Positions 8,948 through 17,111 of a stretch of 64,000 nt of DNA are shown here, piece after piece. How positions within the stretch are numbered: position 1 is the first letter of the stretch; the number at the start of each line of letters is the position of its first letter. The position numbers were made by a program, and so were the translations under genes. The notes under the pieces were generated by a model that was not told the origin of the DNA, did not search any database, and saw only the letters and a list, made by a program, of their open reading frames with translations. Source of the stretch: Afifellaceae bacterium (lineage in GTDB: Bacteria; Pseudomonadota; Alphaproteobacteria; Rhizobiales; Afifellaceae). The stretch spans positions 18,807-82,806 of the forward strand of contig JANQRH010000025.1 in NCBI GenBank assembly GCA_028284625.1, written 5' to 3'.

Positions 8948-9280
8948 TTAGTAGGGCGAGACGCAGGGCTTCTGCTTGCCGATGGCGTAGAAGTAGAGGT
9001 TGGTGTTCAGGTCGTAGGTCTTGAAGTTGCCGACGCACCACTGCTGATGCGGCGTCAAGCCACCGCCGACATGATAGGTGGGCGTGACCGGCACGACATG
9101 GACAGGGGCGTAGGCGTTGTAGCCCCAGCCGCCGGGATGCCAGCCCGGGCCCCAGCCGCCGTGACTCCAGCCACCGATATGCACGCTGAAATTGCCGGCG
9201 TTTGCGGGTGCCGTGGTCGCTGCGACGGACGCGGCTGCGATCATCGTGGTGGCGATAGCTGCTGCCAGAATCTTTCTCAT
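8948..9280 (-). CDS. BA14K-like small secreted protein
   Basis: A 110-residue protein with a clear signal peptide (MRKILAAAIATTM, hydrophobic core, Ala-X-Ala cleavage at about 27-29). After it comes a Gly/Trp/His-rich segment with repeated GGW units (about 35-55), and a C-terminal block with two cysteines (WCVGNFKTYDLNT ... KPCVSPY) resembling the end of BA14K-family proteins, which were described as immunoreactive lectin-like proteins in Brucella. Function in free-living relatives is unknown. A GGGGAGAGAGAG ribosome-binding site directly precedes the ATG, and a strong terminator follows, so it is a single-gene unit. Confidence 0.78.
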   Translation of the reverse strand: MRKILAAAIATTMIAAASVAATTAPANAGNFSVHIGGWSHGGWGPGWHPGGWGYNAYAPVHVVPVTPTYHVGGGLTPHQQWCVGNFKTYDLNTNLYFYAIGKQKPCVSPY

Positions 9281-9773
9281 CTCTCTCTCCCCAATCGGTG
9301 ATGCCGGTTTGCGGCGGCACCTGGTCTCGATCCGATGGAAGACAATGTCGTCTTCCGTTCCTCTCCATCGAGACGGTCACCTGTTGCCGCCTTCGATGAG
9401 CAAGATGTAACAACCGATCACGCCAATGCGTTTTCGTCGCGAGCGGAAAGAGGTTTCGACGTGCAGCCGTTTTCTTGCGTGCCGGTGAGAAATGTTTCTT
9501 CGCTGTCTGTACCCAGCTGAAGAAACAACGTATTGTTTTTAAAGGGATTTTCGTCGTGCATGCTGACGTCCCGAGTTTCTTCCGCGTATTCGGAGGCCAA
9601 AACACCGGTGCCGGCCGCAGCTCACGCGATGGGATTTCGGTGGCGCTTATGCTCTCCATTCCGCACAATCCGGTCAGCAAGAGATTCTCTTGGCCGCTGA
9701 TCCGGTCATGGTCTCCGCTGCCGATCGTTCCCGGGCCGGCATTCCGTGGCCCAATCAGCCGCTTTCGCATTGA
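9281..9773. other. 493-bp intergenic region with upstream sequences of two divergent genes
   Basis: Separates the BA14K-like gene (minus) from the PhzF-like gene (plus). Short open frames here lack ribosome-binding sites and any recognisable protein pattern. The AT content rises around 9480-9560, where a palindrome lies. I see no RNA gene or known riboswitch, and no transposase remnant. Confidence 0.6.
9523..9538. promoter_or_regulatory. Palindrome AAACAA-CGTA-TTGTTT
   Basis: A perfect 6-bp inverted repeat with a 4-bp spacer in the AT-rich middle of the long intergenic region, about 240 bp from either flanking start codon. Symmetry and composition suit a regulator site, but no regulator gene is adjacent and it could be chance. 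Confidence 0.3.
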
Positions 9774-9782
9774 GTGATAGCC

Positions 9783-10679
9783 ATGCCGCGCCGCTACAAG
9801 ATCTTTGACGTGTTCACTGACCGGCCGCTTGCCGGCAATCCGCTCGCAATTGTTCTTGAGTCGGACGGACTGGACGGCGAGGCGATGCAGGCGATCGCGC
9901 GTGAGTTCAATCTGTCGGAGACGGTGTTCGTCGAGCCGAGCGACAACCCGGCACACACCGCACGCGTGCGCATCTTCACGCCGGTAAACGAGCTTCCCTT
10001 TGCAGGCCATCCAACGGTGGGCACGGCGATCTGCCTGGCGCGTGAGCGTTTCGACGGCCCGGGCGAGCATGACGCAGTCATTGTGCTTGAGGAGGGCATC
10101 GGGGCGGTGCGCTGCGGCGTGCGGGTCGACGGGGCGTCCGGCTTTGCGGAGTTCGATTGCCCGAAGCTGCCGGAACGCGCCGGCGAGGCGCCGGAGAAGA
10201 AGCAGGCCGCCGCGGCTCTGGGATTGGAGACGACCGAGATCGGCTTTGAGAACCACGTGGCGAGCGTCTGGTCGGCCGGCGTGCCGTTTCACTTCGTGCC
10301 GATCCGAAACCTCGGCGTGCTGGCCACGGCGCGCGCCAACCGCGCCGTCTGGAAGGAGGCGTTCGGCGAGCTCGGCGCCTTCCTCTACACGCGCGAGACC
10401 GAAGGCCACGACCACAGCTTTCGCGCCCGCATGTTTGCTCCGACATTCGGCATTGAGGAGGATCCGGCCACCGGTTCGGCCGTCGCTGCATTTGCAGGTC
10501 CGATGCATGTCTTTGACGACCTGCCCGACGGTGAGCACATCGCCATGATCGAGCAGGGCTACGAGATGGGCCGCCCGTCGCTGATTCGCCTTGAGGTTTC
10601 GGTGGGCCACGGCGCCATCACGAACGTCCGGATCGGCGGCAACGCCGTCGAGGTGGCCGCGGGTTTGCTGGCGGTCTAA
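9783..10679 (+). CDS. PhzF-family isomerase/epimerase-like protein
   Basis: A member of the PhzF/diaminopimelate-epimerase fold, 298 residues. Family marks include the N-terminal DVFTDRPLAGNPLAIVL, the NLSETVFV segment containing the general acid/base Glu, the NELPFAGHPTVGTA loop, and the second-domain GIEEDPATGSAVAAFAG. Most PhzF homologues have no known substrate and are not phenazine enzymes, and no other phenazine gene is seen here, so a phenazine role is unlikely. The ATG at 9783 (MPRRYK) is preferred over the one at 9774 because family members begin just before the first strand. It stands alone, with a hairpin 84 bp downstream. Confidence 0.85.
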   Translation: MPRRYKIFDVFTDRPLAGNPLAIVLESDGLDGEAMQAIAREFNLSETVFVEPSDNPAHTARVRIFTPVNELPFAGHPTVGTAICLARERFDGPGEHDAVIVLEEGIGAVRCGVRVDGASGFAEFDCPKLPERAGEAPEKKQAAAALGLETTEIGFENHVASVWSAGVPFHFVPIRNLGVLATARANRAVWKEAFGELGAFLYTRETEGHDHSFRARMFAPTFGIEEDPATGSAVAAFAGPMHVFDDLPDGEHIAMIEQGYEMGRPSLIRLEVSVGHGAITNVRIGGNAVEVAAGLLAV

Positions 10680-10762
10680 GCGACGATCCGCCGACACGGA
10701 GAAGAAAGACCGGGCGCAGGCGCACTTGCGTTTCAGGGCCAGCCTTGGCTACAAATTGATTC

Positions 10763-10786
10763 GGCCCGCGGAAACCGGGCCTTTAC
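10763..10786 (+). terminator. Hairpin downstream of the PhzF-like gene, possible weak terminator
   Basis: A GC-rich stem, GGCCCG (10763-10768) with CGGGCC (10776-10781) and a 7-nt loop, followed by TTTACCGTTT. The T-tract is short and interrupted, so termination may be partial. It sits before the leucine leader ORF and would insulate it from phzF-like transcription. Confidence 0.5.
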
Positions 10787-10824
10787 CGTTTAGGGCGACG
10801 CTCTGAACGAGGAGTTTGCGAAGA

Positions 10825-10944
10825 ATGGACGCCAGAGCGACCACAGACCTGAGCCGGAGCACGGAAGCCCTTTCCGTGCGGCGGGTTTTGTGCGCCGGCG
10901 GTCCGACCGGGCTCGGCCTCACCCTTCTCCTTAGACGCCCCTGA
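10825..10944 (+). CDS. Leucine-rich leader peptide upstream of leuA (putative attenuator)
   Basis: A 39-codon ORF with a good ribosome-binding site (ACGAGGAG, 10 bases before the ATG). It encodes a peptide ending GLGLTLLLRRP then TGA. Eight codons are Leu, and the last five of these (two CTC, then CTT CTC CTT) fall within the final eleven codons. The stop codon overlaps the left arm of two alternative hairpins. This is the arrangement of a classical amino-acid attenuator: ribosome stalling at Leu codons in leucine starvation would decide which stem forms, controlling leuA 109 bp downstream. Leader-peptide control of leuA is reported for proteobacteria by comparative genomics; this assignment rests on the sequence pattern alone. 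Confidence 0.72.
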   Translation: MDARATTDLSRSTEALSVRRVLCAGGPTGLGLTLLLRRP

Positions 10945-10981
10945 GCGTCGACTGTCCTTATTGGGGGCGGGCACTCAGGGG
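10936..10981 (+). promoter_or_regulatory. Alternative stem-loops of the leuA attenuator
   Basis: CCCCTGAG (10938-10945) is exactly complementary to CTCAGGGG (10974-10981). Part of the same left arm, CGCCCC (10936-10941), can instead pair with GGGGCG (10964-10969). The two stems are mutually exclusive, and the leader stop codon (10942-10944) lies in the shared arm. No clear T-run follows either stem, so the switch may act through translation or an atypical terminator rather than a textbook intrinsic terminator. Confidence 0.55.
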
Positions 10982-11052
10982 AAGCTGATCAGCAACTGAC
11001 CCGGCCAAGCGCCCGCGCCAAGCGATAAGCGGGTAACGAGAAGGACAAATCG

Positions 11053-12624
11053 ATGACCACCGATACGCAGAAGGCGCCCGCGCCGACCTCCGACAAGGAC
11101 CGCGTAAAGATTTTCGACACGACGCTGCGCGACGGCGAGCAGTGCCCCGGCGCGTCGATGACCCTGGATGAGAAGCTGCAGGTGGCGGAGCTTCTCGATG
11201 AGATGGGCGTCGACATTATCGAGGCAGGCTTCCCGATCGCCTCCAACGGCGATTTCGAGGCGGTCGTGGAGATCGCCAAGCGCGTGGAGAACGCCACGGT
11301 CGCCGGCTTAGCCCGTGCCATCGCCGGCGACATTGCGCGCGCCGGGGAGGCGGTGCGGCACGCCGAAAAGCCTCGCATCCACACCTTCGTCTCAACCTCG
11401 CCCATCCATCTGGCGCATCAGATGCGCAAGACCGAGGACGAGGTGGTCGACATCATCCAGGCGACCGTCACGCAGGCGCGGAATCTCGTAGACGATGTCG
11501 AATGGTCGGCCATGGACGCCACCCGTACGTCGATTGAATATCTCTGCCGCTGCGTCGACCAGGCGATCAAGGCCGGCGCCACGACCATCAACCTCCCCGA
11601 TACGGTCGGCTACGCCACACCGGAGGAATACGAGGCGATGTTCCGCGAAATTCGCGAGCGCGTGCCAGACTCCGACAAGGCGGTCTTCTCCGTCCATTGC
11701 CATGACGACCTCGGCTTGGCGGTGGCCAACTCGCTGGCCGGCGTGAAAGGCGGCGCCCGTCAGGTGGAATGCACGATCAACGGGCTCGGCGAACGCGCCG
11801 GCAATGCGTCGCTGGAAGAGATCGTCATGGCGATCAAGACGCGCGCTGACGCCATGCCCTATGTGACCGGCGTCAACTCGCAGATGTTGATGCGCGCTTC
11901 GCGGCTTGTGTCCGCGGTCTCAGCATTTCCCGTCCAGTACAACAAGGCGATCGTCGGCAAGAATGCCTTTGCGCATGAATCCGGCATTCACCAGGACGGC
12001 ATGCTGAAGAACACCGAAACCTACGAGATCATGCGGCCGGAGGATGTCGGCGTGAAGGAAACCTCGCTTGTCATGGGCAAGCATTCCGGCCGCCACGCCT
12101 TCCGCGAGAAGCTCGCGTCATTGGGCTACGAACTCGGCGACAACGCGCTGGAAGACGCCTTCCGCCGCTTCAAGGACCTCGCCGACAAGAAGAAGCATGT
12201 CTTCGATGAGGACATCGAAGCGCTGGTGGAGGACGAGGTCGCGACCGCCGGCGAGGCCGTCAAGTTGGCGGCGCTCACCGTGATCGCCGGCACCGGCGGT
12301 CCGCAGCGCGCAACGATCACACTCGACATCGATGGGCGCCACGAGACGCGCGAGGCGTCGGGCGACGGCCCCGTCGATGCGATCTTCAACGCCATCAAGA
12401 TGGTCATCGACCACAGCGCGACGCTGACGCTTTATCAGGTCGGTGCGGTGACGCAGGGAACCGACGCGCAGGCGGAGGTCTCCGTGCGGCTTGACGAGGC
12501 TGGCAAGGTGGTGACCGGCCGCGGCGCCGACACCGATACGATGGTCGCCTCCGCCAAGGCTTACCTCTCCGCGGTCAACAAGCTCACGCTGAAGCGCGAG
12601 CGGCTGCATGCGCAGGCGGTGTAG
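11053..12624 (+). CDS. leuA: 2-isopropylmalate synthase
   Basis: First committed enzyme of leucine biosynthesis, condensing acetyl-CoA with 2-oxoisovalerate in the cytosol. At 523 residues it has the full LeuA type 1 architecture: an N-terminal TIM barrel with [16 protein letters not shown] (metal-binding Asp and catalytic Arg), SVHCHDDLG (metal-binding His pair) and GKHSGRHAF, followed from about residue 390 by the regulatory LeuA dimer domain that normally binds leucine for feedback inhibition. A ribosome-binding site (AGAAGGA) lies just upstream. The upstream Leu-codon leader suggests transcriptional or translational control in addition to feedback. Confidence 0.96.
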   Translation: MTTDTQKAPAPTSDKDRVKIFDTTLRDGEQCPGASMTLDEKLQVAELLDEMGVDIIEAGFPIASNGDFEAVVEIAKRVENATVAGLARAIAGDIARAGEAVRHAEKPRIHTFVSTSPIHLAHQMRKTEDEVVDIIQATVTQARNLVDDVEWSAMDATRTSIEYLCRCVDQAIKAGATTINLPDTVGYATPEEYEAMFREIRERVPDSDKAVFSVHCHDDLGLAVANSLAGVKGGARQVECTINGLGERAGNASLEEIVMAIKTRADAMPYVTGVNSQMLMRASRLVSAVSAFPVQYNKAIVGKNAFAHESGIHQDGMLKNTETYEIMRPEDVGVKETSLVMGKHSGRHAFREKLASLGYELGDNALEDAFRRFKDLADKKKHVFDEDIEALVEDEVATAGEAVKLAALTVIAGTGGPQRATITLDIDGRHETREASGDGPVDAIFNAIKMVIDHSATLTLYQVGAVTQGTDAQAEVSVRLDEAGKVVTGRGADTDTMVASAKAYLSAVNKLTLKRERLHAQAV

Positions 12625-12648
12625 GGCGCAAGAGCGCCGCGACCGATC

Positions 12649-13665
12649 ATGACGGAGCAAAGCGGGCGAAGCGACTCACGCCCGCTTGCTGCGCCCGGCG
12701 CGTCTGCGGAAGCGGCGGCTGCTTCGGCCGGTCGGCTTCACCTGATCGACGCCGCGCGCGGCATCGCCATCGCCGCGATGGTCGTCTACCACTTCTCCTG
12801 GGACCTCAGGCATTTCGGCTACATCGCCGCCGACGTAACGCATGACCCCGGCTGGCGGCTGTTCGCCCGTTCGATCGCCGCAAGCTTCTTGTTCATTGTC
12901 GGTGTCAGCCTTGTCTTGGCCTCGCGCAACGGCTTTCGCACCGGGCGCTATCTCCGCCGCCTTGGGCTGATTGTCGCGTCCGCTGCGGCGATCACGATCG
13001 TCACTTATTTTGTCTTCCCCGACAGCTTCGTCTTCTTCGGCATTCTGCATCATATTGCCGTGGCGAGCGTGCTTGGCCTGGCCTTCGTCAACGCCCCGAT
13101 CTGGCTTGTCGCGGCTGCCGCCATCGCGAGCTTCCTCGCACCCACCTATCTGGCTGGGCCGGCCTTTGATCCGCCGGCCATGGTCTGGCTGGGGCTCGCC
13201 ACTTTCATCCCGCGCAGCAACGATTTCGTTCCGCTGTTCCCCTGGTTCGGCGTCGTCCTTGCGGGGATCGCGGTGGCGCGCCTGGCGCATTGGCTGCCGA
13301 CAGGTTTGACCGCTACCGCGATCCCGTCGCCGCGAATGGTCTCGCCGCTCATTTGGGCCGGGCGGCACAGCCTCGTCATCTATCTGGCACACCAGCCGAT
13401 CCTGTTCGGGCTGGTCTTCCTGGCGGCGCAGGTCACGCCCCCCGACCTTGCGAGGCTTCAGCCTTCCTATGTCGAGGCGTGCACAAGCGCCTGCATCCGC
13501 TCCGAGATCGATGCGGAGACCTGTCGGCGCACCTGCATATGCCTTGCCGATCGGCTCCAGGCGGAAGGTCTGTGGGACGACGTGATGCGGCAGACGCTCA
13601 CCAGCGATCAGGAAGCGCACTACGTCGCGCTCTCCAGCCAGTGCCGCGTTGCGGTGGAGCGCTGA
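12649..13665 (+). CDS. Heparan-alpha-glucosaminide N-acetyltransferase-like membrane protein (DUF1624)
   Basis: Multi-pass membrane protein of 338 residues. The first helix carries the family signature DAARGIAIAAMVVYHFSWDLRHFG, with the His considered central to acyl transfer in this group; about eight TM helices follow. A hydrophilic C-terminal tail (about 265-338) contains four closely spaced cysteines (ACTSACIRSEIDAETCRRTC) that could form periplasmic disulfides or bind metal, an addition I do not associate with the core family. It probably acylates an envelope glycan, but donor and acceptor are unknown. It starts 24 bp after leuA and may be co-transcribed. Confidence 0.78.
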   Translation: MTEQSGRSDSRPLAAPGASAEAAAASAGRLHLIDAARGIAIAAMVVYHFSWDLRHFGYIAADVTHDPGWRLFARSIAASFLFIVGVSLVLASRNGFRTGRYLRRLGLIVASAAAITIVTYFVFPDSFVFFGILHHIAVASVLGLAFVNAPIWLVAAAAIASFLAPTYLAGPAFDPPAMVWLGLATFIPRSNDFVPLFPWFGVVLAGIAVARLAHWLPTGLTATAIPSPRMVSPLIWAGRHSLVIYLAHQPILFGLVFLAAQVTPPDLARLQPSYVEACTSACIRSEIDAETCRRTCICLADRLQAEGLWDDVMRQTLTSDQEAHYVALSSQCRVAVER

Positions 13666-13723
13666 TTCAGTCGGTCCCCGCATTGCGCTTCGCCCCATGC
13701 GGGCTGCGCCTTCCTACAAGCAC

Positions 13724-13823
13724 GTCGTCATGCCCGGACTTGATCCGGGCATCCATTCCGTAGCGTCGATGAGCGGTGCACGGACAACGGTATGGATTGC
13801 CGGGTCAAGCACGGCAATGACGA
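13724..13823. repeat. Dispersed palindromic element (REP-like) with ~30-bp arms
   Basis: The left arm begins GTCGTCATGCCCGGACTTG and ends with GGGCATCCA. The right arm, TGGATTGCCGGGTCAAGC to AATGACGAC, is its imperfect reverse complement. Elements of this sequence are widespread between genes in Hyphomicrobiales. It lies between convergent genes, after the acyltransferase-like gene and the MscS gene, and may act as a transcription stop for both. Confidence 0.7.
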
Positions 13824-13884
13824 CAGAAAGAGCAGCACGGCGCGATGTCCAAGCACCCCCAAGGAGGGTTAGGTGGAGCCTGGA

Positions 13885-14760
13885 CTAATCCGACGCTGTT
13901 TCCGCCGTCAGCGCCTTGTCGGTGCTGTCGCCGACCACATGCACAACACGTTGCGGGAAGGGGATCGTGATGCCGGCTTCCTCAAGCCGCTTCTTGCCGA
14001 TTTCCGTCAGCTCCCACCGCGTATCCCAGAACACATCCGTCAGCGCCCAAGCGCGCATCTGCAGGACCACGGCGCTGTCGCCGAGGCTGAGGGGAACGAT
14101 CACCGGCAGCGGGTCGTCGAGCACGTTGACGTGCTCTGAGGCAACCTCCTGCAGAACCTGGCGGCCCTTGGCGATGTCGTCCTCGTAGGCGATTCCGAAT
14201 TCCAGAAGCACCAGGCGCGTCGGGTTGCGCGTGTAATTGGTGAGCGTTGTGTTCCACAGGCCGGAATTGGGAACGAACTTGAAGAGGCCGTCCCACGTTC
14301 TGATCTGCGTGGCGAACAACCCAAGCTCAACGACCGTGCCGGTCACGTTGTCCGTCTCGATATAGTCGCCCGCTTCAAAGGGCCTGAGCCACAGAAGCAT
14401 GATGCCCGCGGCGATGTTGGAGAGCGTGCCTTGCAGGGCGAGGCCGATGGCCAAACCAATGGCGCCGAGGGCAGCCAGGATCGACGCGGTCTGCACGCCA
14501 AGCTGGCCGAGCGCCGCCACCAGAACGAGGATCAGTACGCCGTAGCGGACCACCGCGCGGATGATCGGCTTCAGCGTGTTGTCGATATGCTCTGAATCCT
14601 TGACGAGGTTGTAGACCCCGCGGCCGGCCCAGCGTGACACGAAGAAGCCGACGACAAGGATCACGATCGCCCCGCCGAACCGCGGCAAGAAGTCGGCAAT
14701 CCAGCTCCAAATCACCACGGCAAAGGCGCTGACCTGTTCGGGCGCAAATGAAATGTCCAT
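13885..14760 (-). CDS. Small-conductance mechanosensitive channel, MscS family
   Basis: Inner-membrane channel of 291 residues that opens under hypo-osmotic tension. Three TM helices come first; the pore-lining TM3 region is the Gly/Ala-rich stretch ASILAALGAIGLAIGLALQGTLSN, a close match to MscS. The beta domain follows (RPFEAGDYIETDNVTGTVVELG) and then a short alpha/beta C-terminal domain. The frame is open further upstream, but the ATG at 14760 (MDISFAPEQ) directly precedes the first helix and has a GGGGATTT tract before it, so I chose it. It is convergent with the acyltransferase-like gene. Confidence 0.92.
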   Translation of the reverse strand: MDISFAPEQVSAFAVVIWSWIADFLPRFGGAIVILVVGFFVSRWAGRGVYNLVKDSEHIDNTLKPIIRAVVRYGVLILVLVAALGQLGVQTASILAALGAIGLAIGLALQGTLSNIAAGIMLLWLRPFEAGDYIETDNVTGTVVELGLFATQIRTWDGLFKFVPNSGLWNTTLTNYTRNPTRLVLLEFGIAYEDDIAKGRQVLQEVASEHVNVLDDPLPVIVPLSLGDSAVVLQMRAWALTDVFWDTRWELTEIGKKRLEEAGITIPFPQRVVHVVGDSTDKALTAETASD

Positions 14761-14982
14761 GGGAAATCCCCTTCGCGTCAGACGCGGGTGGAAAGGCTCC
14801 TGATCAAGCGATTCTTTGAAGCCGGTTCCGGGATTCTTAATCGGAAAACGGCCGGAAGCGTAATCCCCGGCCGAGTGCCAGGGACGATGCAGGGACGGAT
14901 CTGCGATGAGCCGCCGGGGCGCCGGCGGGGCCGCCACCTTGCGGATAGACGGCCGCATCCCTATAACCCGCCGGCAAAACAC

Positions 14983-15058
<76 letters not shown>

Positions 15059-15104
15059 GAACCAGACAGTTGCGTCGGCCCCGGCGCGCGGCGTTTCCGA
15101 CCAC

Positions 15105-16073
15105 ATGACCATCCTCGTCACCGGCGCGGCCGGCTTCATCGGCTACCATCTGTCGCGGCGCCTGGCCGACCGCGGCGAGCGTGTCATCGGGCTCGACAAT
15201 ATGACGGAGTTCTACGACACGGAGCTGAAGAACCGTCGGCTGGTCCAGCTTTCGACTTTCCCGAGCTTTGAGTTCAAGCATGTCGATCTCGCCGATCGGG
15301 AGGCGCTCGCCGAAGCCCTGAAGGGCGAGCCGATCCGCCAGGTCTTCCACCTCGCCGCGCAAGCCAATGTGCGATACGCGCTGGAGAATCCGTACGCCTA
15401 TACAGATTCAAACATCGTCGGACATATCAATCTCTTGGAGCACATCCGCCATTCCGGCGGCGTGGAGATGTTCGTCTACGCCTCTTCGAGTTCCGTCTAC
15501 GGAGCCGGCAATCCGGTGCCGTTTCATGAAGATGCGGTGACCGATCACCCGACCTCGCTCTACGCCGCGACTAAGAAGTCGGCGGAGATGATGAGCGAGG
15601 TCTATGCGGAGATTTTCGATATTCAGCAGGTGGGCCTCCGTTTCTTCTCCGTCTACGGCCCGTGGGGCCGGCCGGACATGGCCTATTGGCTCTTCACCGA
15701 AGCCATTCTCGCCGGCCGGCCGATCAAAGTCTTCAATGACGGCAACATGCAGCGCGACTTCACCTACGTCGACGACGTCGTGGCCGGCATCTTGGCTGTC
15801 GCCGATGCGCCGCCCGGCGGGCCGAAGCACCGCGTCTACAATATCGGCAACAACTCGCCCGTCGTGGTGCTCGACATGATCAAGACGCTGGAGCGGATCA
15901 TCGGAAAAGAAGCGGAGCTCGATTTCATGCCCGCCCAGCCCGGCGAGATGCAGGTGACCTGCGCGGATGTCTCCGCCATTCGCAAGGATTTCGGTTTCCG
16001 CCCGACCACATCGTTGGATGTCGGGCTGCAGAAATTCGTCGATTGGTTCCGCCGCTATCAGCGCTGGTCGTGA
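15105..16073 (+). CDS. NAD-dependent sugar-nucleotide epimerase, UDP-glucuronate 4-epimerase type
   Basis: Extended short-chain dehydrogenase of 322 residues. The N-terminal GAAGFIGYHLSRRL binds NAD, SSSSVYGAG supplies the catalytic Ser/Thr, and SLYAATKKSAE is the YxxxK pair. Loop FFSVYGPWGRPDMA and the following segment match UDP-glucuronate 4-epimerases (forming UDP-galacturonate) better than GalE; a separate GalE is present at 46474. It would supply uronic acid for a surface polysaccharide, in keeping with the glycosyltransferase and polysaccharide-lyase genes downstream. It begins 46 bp after the tRNA. Confidence 0.88.
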   Translation: MTILVTGAAGFIGYHLSRRLADRGERVIGLDNMTEFYDTELKNRRLVQLSTFPSFEFKHVDLADREALAEALKGEPIRQVFHLAAQANVRYALENPYAYTDSNIVGHINLLEHIRHSGGVEMFVYASSSSVYGAGNPVPFHEDAVTDHPTSLYAATKKSAEMMSEVYAEIFDIQQVGLRFFSVYGPWGRPDMAYWLFTEAILAGRPIKVFNDGNMQRDFTYVDDVVAGILAVADAPPGGPKHRVYNIGNNSPVVVLDMIKTLERIIGKEAELDFMPAQPGEMQVTCADVSAIRKDFGFRPTTSLDVGLQKFVDWFRRYQRWS

Positions 16074-16107
16074 GCCGATTTCGGGGAGGCAGCAAAGCTG
16101 CAGCCAA

Positions 16108-16300
16108 GCCCCATCATCCCTCATCCTGAGGTGCGTCTTTCGCCCCTTCGAGGCTCGTCCTGTCGGGCTCGCACCCCAGGATGAGGGCGAAAGACGCCTC
16201 GAAGGGCGGGATGATGGGGCGGTCTCCGCCCGCCCCCTCCCGAACCCCGCTGCGCTGACGCTTGCGGCTTTCCACCTCCCCTCAAGGGGGAGGTTAGCGT
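16108..16300. repeat. Nested inverted repeats and dispersed intergenic repeat
   Basis: CCCATCATCCC at 16110-16120 pairs with GGGATGATGGG at 16208-16218. Inside it, GCGTCTTTCGCC (16133-16144) is the exact reverse complement of GGCGAAAGACGC (16186-16197), and CCTCATCCT pairs with AGGATGAGG. A second repeat-type stretch (CACCTCCCCTCAAGGGGGAGG) follows at about 16275-16295. No gene lies in 16074-16340; the block separates two convergent genes. Confidence 0.7.
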
Positions 16301-16340
16301 TGCGCGCTGCTCCGGACCGGCATCGGGGCATGTCTTTTGA

Positions 16341-17111
16341 TCATCGCTCCAGGCCAAAAAGTTCAGGAACCGGCGGCCAGGCAATCGCGGCGTGCTCGCC
16401 GATCAGTGCAAAGAGCTCCTCAAGAAACGCCCAGGTTTCCTCCTGATGCACCAGATGGTGCGTCAGGATGCCGAGCGGCTCGGCATCCTCGTCGGCAAGC
16501 CGCCGCTCCACCTCCCGGCATAGCAGCGCATAAGCTGTAGCCCGCGGGAGCGCGCTTCGCGCCCGCCAATCGATCACGTCGACATGTGTGTTGACCCAAT
16601 GCGCGGCGTCCGACGGGGCTCTATCAAACGCTGAAAAGCCAATCAGCCCAACTTCGCTGCGCGCGTCGCGAACGGCCGCCGCGATGCGGTTCCACGGCGG
16701 CACGAGCACCGGCAGGAATTTTTCGCCAAAGAGCGCGGAGAGCCGTTCAGACCCATTCGCCAGCTCCGCCATAACCTCAGGCCGCGGCCGGTGGTCGCCA
16801 AGCTCCGCCTTCTTCTCATGCGCCGGCGCGTGATTGCGATGCTGCCAGCCATGCTGCAAGGCAAAGACGCGGGGCTCATTCGCCAGCCTTTCGGCGAGCG
16901 CTTGCGTTGCCCCCTTGGGGATGACCGCCAAAGCCAGCGGCAGATCGTGGCGGCGTGCAAGAGCAAGCAGCCGCTCAAGTGCGGGCGTCGGCGCCTCCGC
17001 GTCGTCGTCGCGCCACCAGAATGCGATTGTGCGCGGTTGAGAAGCCGCGTGATCGAGAAGGGCGGCGAAGCGCTGCCGCTCGGCGTCGCCCTCTGAATCG
17101 GCTGCGCTCAC
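16341..17111 (-). CDS. Polysaccharide deacetylase-family-like protein
   Basis: A 256-residue protein of the NodB/carbohydrate esterase 4-like superfamily. It has WWRDDDAEAP (a catalytic and metal-binding Asp region) at about residue 32, the metal-binding histidine motif QHGWQHRNH at about 85, and PPWNRIAA at about 138, where CE4 proteins have their RPPYG-like motif. A second conserved His lies in LTHHLVHQEE near the C-terminus. It probably removes acyl groups from a glycan; no signal peptide is visible, so action may be cytosolic on a precursor. Its start overlaps the end of the upstream glycosyltransferase by 4 bp (ATGA), showing translational coupling. Confidence 0.82.
   Translation of the reverse strand: MSAADSEGDAERQRFAALLDHAASQPRTIAFWWRDDDAEAPTPALERLLALARRHDLPLALAVIPKGATQALAERLANEPRVFALQHGWQHRNHAPAHEKKAELGDHRPRPEVMAELANGSERLSALFGEKFLPVLVPPWNRIAAAVRDARSEVGLIGFSAFDRAPSDAAHWVNTHVDVIDWRARSALPRATAYALLCREVERRLADEDAEPLGILTHHLVHQEETWAFLEELFALIGEHAAIAWPPVPELFGLER

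Noticed and set aside
9783..10679. Phenazine biosynthesis locus from the PhzF-like gene
   Set aside because: PhzF homologues are widespread, and no phzA-E or phzG gene is near.
8850..10697. A 615-codon minus-strand open frame across the BA14K-like and PhzF-like genes
   Set aside because: It is antisense to two well-supported genes, has an Arg/His-rich low-complexity translation, and spans a terminator.
13649..13888. A short plus-strand ORF within the REP-like element
   Set aside because: The translation contains the repeat-derived VMPGLDPGIHS string, a well-known artefact of this repeat.
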